The translations under genes were made by a program, and so were the position numbers. This document shows, piece by piece, positions 7,001-12,114 of a stretch of 12,114 bases of DNA (position 1 is the first letter of the stretch; the number at the start of each line of letters is the position of its first letter). The stretch comes from Cylindrotheca closterium (taxonomy: Eukaryota; Bacillariophyta; Bacillariophyceae; Bacillariales; Bacillariaceae). The notes under the pieces are model-generated. The model was not told where the DNA came from and did no database searches. It worked only from the letters and a program-made list of their open reading frames with translations. The stretch covers positions 5,957 through 18,070 of the forward strand of contig CAKOGP040001794.1 of the NCBI GenBank assembly GCA_933822405.4. The letters run 5' to 3'.

Positions 7001-7481
7001 CATCAGGGACCAGAAAATTCCAGGATTGGACATTTGGCCACTCAATTTCTGCAAATTTATATTGAAATAAATAACAATTCTGTTGCACAATATTTTCCAT
7101 GTTTCCATCCTTTGTTTTCTTGAAATAACTTTTGTCAATAATTGTTCGTAAAATTGACATTTTCATTGGCACCCGTAAATTGAATTAATACCCAACATTT
7201 TATTCCAGGCATTTCCATGTTTATATCTGCTACTTTTTCTCTGCAAAATGTTTCATGCTTTCATTCCTTGTTTTTTCAGAACTATACTTCACACTCCCCC
7301 CCTGCAATAATGTTTCGCAATAAATGACATTATAATATAAAGTATAAGCTCCTGCTGTCAACTAAAACTAATTCCGTACATTTTATTTGAGGCATTATGA
7401 CACTGAATGACTGCCACCTATTTCGACAACACACTTCAGGCATTTCTTTTCCAAATTTATTTTTATTGCTTTTCTATCTTT
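7001..7481. other. Non-coding remainder of copy 1
   Basis: AT-rich, pyrimidine-tract-rich sequence (for example TTGTTTTTTCAG at about 7269-7280, which resembles a 3' splice site). No open frame here is convincing; the two overlapping minus-strand frames of 65-70 codons show no protein-like pattern. Confidence 0.45.
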
Positions 7482-7966
7482 GTTTGACAAAAAACGAATC
7501 AAGAATTGTGAGGAATATTTCATTTCCATTCAATTCACTGAGACAACCAAACGATCCATAAAGAGTCAAACAGGAGTTGATTGTTCAGGATCGTTTTGTG
7601 AGGAGTCAGAAGCAGTAATTCTAGGGCAACGATTTGATTGTTGATGTGTGAGGTTTGACAAGCGAAGCTGGAAAATGAATCAAAGCATGCAGCTCTTGGC
7701 TCGCCTGCGCAATCTTGTATTTCGAATTTTTGTACACGCATGCTTGCCCAAAATGAACTTAGTTGACCGTTTCCATCATGGAATCGATTCCAACCTTAAT
7801 TGTAGTCCTTTTGATCAAACAACAGTCACACACGTGCTTAGATTCAAAAAGACCCGCCTTTTCAATTTTTCAAATGACCAAGTCTCGAATATTCAAACTT
7901 CGCAACACGCCTGCCTGCAAGATCCATTCTAGGGTCGTCTTTTTTTGTGACAAATCTGTCACAAGA
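7482..7966. other. 485-bp spacer between copies 1 and 2
   Basis: Present only between copies (again at 9487-9971). It contains short open frames (for example 7648-7932) without recognisable motifs, and ends in the hairpin at 7936-7972 that straddles the copy 2 boundary. I see no gene in it. Confidence 0.5.
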
Positions 7967-7972
7967 AAGACG
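7936..7972. repeat. Hairpin at the left boundary of copy 2
   Basis: Left arm CGTCTTTTTTTGTGACA (7936-7952) and right arm TGTCACAAGAAAGACG (7957-7972) pair with one bulge and one mismatch or wobble around a 4-nt loop. The join between spacer and repeat unit falls inside the right arm. Confidence 0.7.
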
Positions 7973-7973
7973 A

Positions 7974-8808
7974 GTGTTGGAAGCACATTTGAAGCGGCAT
8001 GTCAGAATCAGATTCAGCAGAAGTGAGAAATTTGCAGTAAAATATATTGATTCATTGTCTGCTATAACTGGTGATGGATCCAGTAATGCTAGTGAATGGA
8101 ACAAGGAAGAAAAAGAAAGCAACAACTTCGATTTTGATAAGTCTCAGATCACTCATCTTGGAAGGAACCAGTTGCTGAACCTGTCACTCTTTATTCGGCC
8201 TGGCATCTTGGCTGAGAATGAAAAGGAACCTGATGACAGTGAGATAAGCATTATATGCTGTCAGCCTATATCTGTGCAAAGAGAGTCCATAAATCCAAAG
8301 ATTTGGAGTCGTCGCTTGCTAGGAGCTGGGCAAAATACGAGCAGGCTCCTATCACCCCTGTGGTCTATGTTGCTGAAAAGGGCATGGCATCACAAAATGA
8401 TTCTCCAATTGTGCCTATGAACTTTCCTGAAAGCAAACAAGGCTGTCATGAGGAGCTTTGGAACAACCAGTAAATGGCTGTTACTGCTAAGGAAAAGGAC
8501 ATTGAATCAGCTATCAACATCTTGTTCCCAAAGTGGAGTGAACAGGAAGGGGTTGAATGTGCTTTGAGTTATTATTCATGGCTATGTGTCAGACCTTTGA
8601 CCTCGCCACTGTGGGCGGCTGGTTGAAATTATTGAAGAGCCTGATTGTCAACAAATCTCCTCCACGCGTGCAAAAGATACAGGTGCTGAGGTGCTACACG
8701 TCACTTATTTTTGCAAACAGGGTCAACTTGAGCGTGGCCCTTCTAACTGGAGAGGAATTTGTATTTGCATTGAAGCAACAAAGATGTCGCAGAATTTGGG
8801 GGGCATAG
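7974..8808 (+). pseudogene. Decayed coding region, copy 2
   Basis: Same broken segment as at 5975-6803. The 20-base deletion near 8015 puts the ATG at 8000 out of frame, so it now stops after 13 codons (MSESDSAEVRNLQ), while the downstream reading stays open from an unrelated upstream frame (from 7947). The internal TAA and the later frame changes are as in copy 1. It is more degraded at its head than copy 1. Confidence 0.35.
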
Positions 8809-9005
8809 GCCACTCATTTTCCGCGACTGGTTGGCCATTCTTTCCTTGCACAGATATTCAATATGCAATTACATTAGAATCTCTGCGTTTTATCATCATA
8901 ATATTTTGCTTTGGTATATTCCATCCATCGTTACCATCCATCCCCATTGGAAAAAGCAAGAGCTCTAACTTTTGAATCATCAAATAGAATGAGATCCAGC
9001 AAGTA
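8782..9005 (+). repeat. Single piece of the 511-bp repeat inside copy 2
   Basis: Same as 6777-7000, shifted by 2005 bp; the only difference noticed is C for G at 8929. The unequal crossover point lies at or just after its right end. Confidence 0.85.
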
Positions 9006-9486
9006 CATCAGGGACCAGAAAATTCCAGGATTGGACATTTGGCCACTCAATTTCTGCAAATTTATATTGAAATAAATAACAATTCTGTTGCACAATATTT
9101 TCCATGTTTCCATCCTTTGTTTTCTTGAAATAACTTTTGTCAATAATTGTTCGTAAAATTGACATTTTCATTGGCACCCGTAAATTGAATTAATACCCAA
9201 CATTTTATTCCAGGCATTTCCATGTTTATATCTGCTACTTTTTCTCTGCAAAATGTTTCATGCTTTCATTCCTTGTTTTTTCAGAACTATACTTCACACT
9301 CCCCCCCTGCAATAATGTTTCGCAATAAATGACATTATAATATAAAGTATAAGCTCCTGCTGTCAACTAAAACTAATTCCGTACATTTTATTTGAGGCAT
9401 TATGACACTGAATGACTGCCACCTATTTCGACAACACACTTCAGGCATTTCTTTTCCAAATTTATTTTTATTGCTTTTCTATCTTT

Positions 9487-9971
9487 GTTTGACAAAAAAC
9501 GAATCAAGAATTGTGAGGAATATTTCATTTCCATTCAATTCACTGAGACAACCAAACGATCCATAAAGAGTCAAACAGGAGTTGATTGTTCAGGATCGTT
9601 TTGTGAGGAGTCAGAAGCAGTAATTCTAGGGCAACGATTTGATTGTTGATGTGTGAGGTTTGACAAGCGAAGCTGGAAAATGAATCAAAGCATGCAGCTC
9701 TTGGCTCGCCTGCGCAATCTTGTATTTCGAATTTTTGTACACGCATGCTTGCCCAAAATGAACTTAGTTGACCGTTTCCATCATGGAATCGATTCCAACC
9801 TTAATTGTAGTCCTTTTGATCAAACAACAGTCACACACGTGCTTAGATTCAAAAAGACCCGCCTTTTCAATTTTTCAAATGACCAAGTCTCGAATATTCA
9901 AACTTCGCAACACGCCTGCCTGCAAGATCCATTCTAGGGTCGTCTTTTTTTGTGACAAATCTGTCACAAGA
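9487..9971. other. 485-bp spacer between copies 2 and 3
   Basis: Identical to 7482-7966 wherever compared, as expected if the duplication is very recent. No gene seen. Confidence 0.5.
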
Positions 9972-9977
9972 AAGACG
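9941..9977. repeat. Hairpin at the left boundary of copy 3
   Basis: Same inverted repeat as at 7936-7972, 2005 bp further on. Confidence 0.7.
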
Positions 9978-9978
9978 A

Positions 9979-10813
9979 GTGTTGGAAGCACATTTGAAGC
10001 GGCATGTCAGAATCAGATTCAGCAGAAGTGAGAAATTTGCAGTAAAATATATTGATTCATTGTCTGCTATAACTGGTGATGGATCCAGTAATGCTAGTGA
10101 ATGGAACAAGGAAGAAAAAGAAAGCAACAACTTCGATTTTGATAAGTCTCAGATCACTCATCTTGGAAGGAACCAGTTGCTGAACCTGTCACTCTTTATT
10201 CGGCCTGGCATCTTGGCTGAGAATGAAAAGGAACCTGATGACAGTGAGATAAGCATTATATGCTGTCAGCCTATATCTGTGCAAAGAGAGTCCATAAATC
10301 CAAAGATTTGGAGTCGTCGCTTGCTAGGAGCTGGGCAAAATACGAGCAGGCTCCTATCACCCCTGTGGTCTATGTTGCTGAAAAGGGCATGGCATCACAA
10401 AATGATTCTCCAATTGTGCCTATGAACTTTCCTGAAAGCAAACAAGGCTGTCATGAGGAGCTTTGGAACAACCAGTAAATGGCTGTTACTGCTAAGGAAA
10501 AGGACATTGAATCAGCTATCAACATCTTGTTCCCAAAGTGGAGTGAACAGGAAGGGGTTGAATGTGCTTTGAGTTATTATTCATGGCTATGTGTCAGACC
10601 TTTGACCTCGCCACTGTGGGCGGCTGGTTGAAATTATTGAAGAGCCTGATTGTCAACAAATCTCCTCCACGCGTGCAAAAGATACAGGTGCTGAGGTGCT
10701 ACACGTCACTTATTTTTGCAAACAGGGTCAACTTGAGCGTGGCCCTTCTAACTGGAGAGGAATTTGTATTTGCATTGAAGCAACAAAGATGTCGCAGAAT
10801 TTGGGGGGCATAG
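9979..10813 (+). pseudogene. Decayed coding region, copy 3
   Basis: Same as the copy 2 segment in every position compared, including the 20-base deletion, the internal TAA (10476-10478) and the later frame change. Identity at broken positions shows that the damage preceded the last duplication. Confidence 0.35.
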
Positions 10814-11010
10814 GCCACTCATTTTCCGCGACTGGTTGGCCATTCTTTCCTTGCACAGATATTCAATATGCAATTACATTAGAATCTCTGCGTTTTATCA
10901 TCATAATATTTTGCTTTGGTATATTCCATCCATCGTTACCATCCATCCCCATTGGAAAAAGCAAGAGCTCTAACTTTTGAATCATCAAATAGAATGAGAT
11001 CCAGCAAGTA
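10787..11010 (+). repeat. Single piece of the 511-bp repeat inside copy 3
   Basis: Same as 8782-9005, with the AGCAAGTA boundary at 11010. Confidence 0.85.
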
Positions 11011-11542
11011 CATCAGGGACCAGAAAATTCCAGGATTGGACATTTGGCCACTCAATTTCTGCAAATTTATATTGAAATAAATAACAATTCTGTTCTACAA
11101 TATTTTCCGTGTTTCCATCCTTTGTTTTCTTAGGGCAATATTCCGCACTCCCCTTTTGAAATAACTTTTGTCAATAATTGTGTGTAAAATTGACATTTTC
11201 ATTGGCACCCGTAAATTGAATTAATACCCAACATTTTATTCCAGGCATTTCCATGTTTATATCTGCTACTTTTTTTCTGCAATATGTTTCATGCTTTCAT
11301 TCCTTGTTTTTTCAGAACTATACTTTACACTCCCCCCCTGCAATAATGTTTCGCAATAAATGACATGATAATATAAAGTATGAGCTTCTGCTGTCAACTA
11401 AAACTAATTCCGTACATTTTATTTGAGGCATTATGACACTGAATGACTGCCACCTATTTCGACAACACACTTCAGGCATTTCTTTTCCAAATTTATGTTT
11501 ATTGCGTTTCTATCTTTATTCTCCACTTCTCTCACACTCAAT

Positions 11543-11593
11543 ATGACCTCCAACCCCTACCAATGTAAGGACTGTGGTGATGAATTCCGCTGA
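11543..11593 (+). other. 16-codon frame with half a C2H2 zinc-finger pattern
   Basis: ATG to TGA reads MTSNPYQCKDCGDEFR. The pattern Y-x-C-x2-C-x3-F is the first half of a C2H2 zinc finger, but the frame stops before the two His. It may be a relic of a zinc-finger exon or coincidence in 16 codons. Confidence 0.15.
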
Positions 11594-11653
11594 ATGCTCT
11601 TATCCAGCATCAAAACAATTCCAGTTGGTTTCCAGGTGCAATTGATAGACATA

Positions 11654-11767
11654 ATGGCAGGAGGCAGCAGAGGCAGCAGCTCAATCAGAACCCCATCAAC
11701 CCCTCGGAATATCACTGTGGACGAAAGTTACAGGGGAGCAGGAGTTTTTATGGGATTATTTACCTGA
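11654..11767 (+). CDS. Small open frame, 37 codons, unknown
   Basis: ATG at 11654 opens a Gly/Ser/Arg/Thr-rich start followed by a more ordinary stretch (NITVDESYRGAGVFMGLF) and stops at TGA 11765-11767. Composition is protein-like, and a CCAG that could act as a 3' splice site lies about 20 bases upstream, so it might be an exon edge. I do not recognise it. At this length chance is a serious alternative. Confidence 0.15.
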   Translation: MAGGSRGSSSIRTPSTPRNITVDESYRGAGVFMGLFT

Positions 11768-12114
11768 CCCCGTAACTGCACAAATTGGAACATCGTACCT
11801 GTCCACGTCACGGAGCTAGGATATTTACCAGGTTTAATGGTTTTTTACGGAAAATAGCAGTAAAAACAGTGATTTTTCCCGGAATTAAGGAATCTTCCTT
11901 GTAAAAATTCCTAAAACCCCGTAACGACAAGTATCCCTGGACTCCTGTAAAAACCCATGTATCCTCTAAATCAATATTCAAATCATGATGATGAGAGCCA
12001 GCATGTGCAAATGACTGTAATACCTCATTTTTAAAAACAAAGTTTACTTGCACCGCAATATACCATTCTTGCTTTTGGGGTGTAGCGCAATATACAAAGG
12101 GGATCGATAAATCA

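Larger units (their letters stand above)
5941..7481 (+). repeat. 2005-bp array, copy 1 (diverged head)
   Basis: It differs from copies 2 and 3 at its head: 20 extra bases at about 5991-6010, several substitutions just before them, T for A at 6081, 6091 and 6106, and G for C at 6924. From 6925 onward it matches copy 2 wherever I compared them, including the spacer. Confidence 0.88.
7967..9486 (+). repeat. 2005-bp array, copy 2 (chimeric middle copy)
   Basis: Its left half carries every copy-3 variant (the 20-bp deletion, A at 8086, 8096 and 8111, C at 8929). Its right half carries every copy-1 variant (GC at 9090-9091, no 26-bp insert). The switch lies between 8929 and 9090. Confidence 0.88.
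5941..11517 (+). repeat. Direct tandem repeat with exact 2005-bp period, three copies
   Basis: Matching landmarks are exactly 2005 bp apart (AGCAGAAGTG at 6011, 8016 and 10021; CATCAGGG at 7001, 9006 and 11011). The homologous part of each copy is about 1.52-1.55 kb (5941-7481, 7967-9486, 9972-11517). A 485-bp spacer (7482-7966 and 9487-9971) lies between copies and is absent after copy 3. Copies are nearly identical except at the head of copy 1 and the tail of copy 3. Confidence 0.92.
9972..11517 (+). repeat. 2005-bp array, copy 3 (diverged tail)
   Basis: Matches copy 2 up to 11094. After that it shows CT for GC at 11095-11096, a 26-base insert at 11132-11157 and scattered substitutions. 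Homology stops at 11517 (after TCTATCTTT), where the other copies go on into the spacer. Confidence 0.88.
11518..12114. other. Right flank, no defended gene
   Basis: Single-copy sequence to the right of the array. It contains two very short open frames (11543-11593 and 11654-11767, listed separately) and one minus-strand frame of 81 codons (11808-12053) with no recognisable pattern. I see no RNA gene, repeat or regulatory site that I would defend. Confidence 0.5.

Noticed and set aside
6926..7172. Minus-strand frames of 65-70 codons in the non-coding remainder of each unit
   Set aside because: Short, mutually overlapping, partly inside the short mobile-looking segment, and without protein-like pattern.
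7921..7972. Helitron 3' end (hairpin followed by CTRR)
   Set aside because: A hairpin is present, but no CTRR-type terminus follows it at the right distance and no TC start was found at the other end of the unit.
7648..8026. Plus-strand frames of 87-94 codons in the spacer (repeated at 9653-10031)
   Set aside because: They overlap each other in different frames, show no motif, and are identical in both spacers only because the spacer was duplicated recently.
5941..9486. Copies 1 and 2 as the long terminal repeats of a retrotransposon
   Set aside because: The interval between them is only 485 bp with no gag/pol reading, no primer-binding site or polypurine tract that I can see, and the copies lack clear TG...CA ends. 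Unequal crossover explains the third copy.

Overview
This is a eukaryotic, repeat-rich, largely non-coding stretch. Long homogenised tandem repeats, nested satellite-like repeats and low coding density all point away from a bacterium, and there are no operons, ribosomal sites, tRNA, rRNA or CRISPR features. I cannot name the host lineage from sequence alone. No intact gene longer than about 150 codons can be defended.

Left part (1-4040), clearly richer in G+C by eye than the rest: an iteron-like array (about 131-430), periodic at 15 bp and centred on a near-perfect 24-bp inverted repeat around an AT-rich loop, lies just upstream of a broken replication gene (529 to about 3881, possibly 4038). 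The gene's pieces read in three successive frames. Together they carry the three catalytic motifs of an archaeo-eukaryotic (UL52/PrimPol-type) primase, a possible zinc knuckle, and a superfamily 2 helicase resembling the herpes UL9 origin-binding helicase family. Such primase plus UL9-like helicase fusions are known from giant viruses and from virus-like or mobile elements resident in eukaryotic genomes. This copy has at least three frame breaks, and its helicase motif II and motif VI each lack an expected key residue, so it is best read as a decayed endogenous viral or selfish-replicon relic. The adjacent iteron and palindrome array is a candidate for its former replication origin.

Middle part (4041-5940): inverted copies of a repeat (about 4105-4240), a plain spacer, then a three-level nested tandem array. 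Monomers of 67-68 bp form a 135-bp dimer. Two and a half dimers plus a segment of about 190 bp form a 511-bp higher-order unit, repeated three times, the third shortened.

Right part (5941-11517): a direct repeat with an exact 2005-bp period (a unit of about 1.5 kb plus a 485-bp spacer), present three times. The middle copy is a chimera, left half like copy 3 and right half like copy 1, which is the signature of one unequal crossover within an older two-copy array. Each unit carries a broken reading frame of unknown family interrupted by one piece of the 511-bp repeat. The last 600 bases (11518-12114) hold only two tiny open frames of doubtful meaning.
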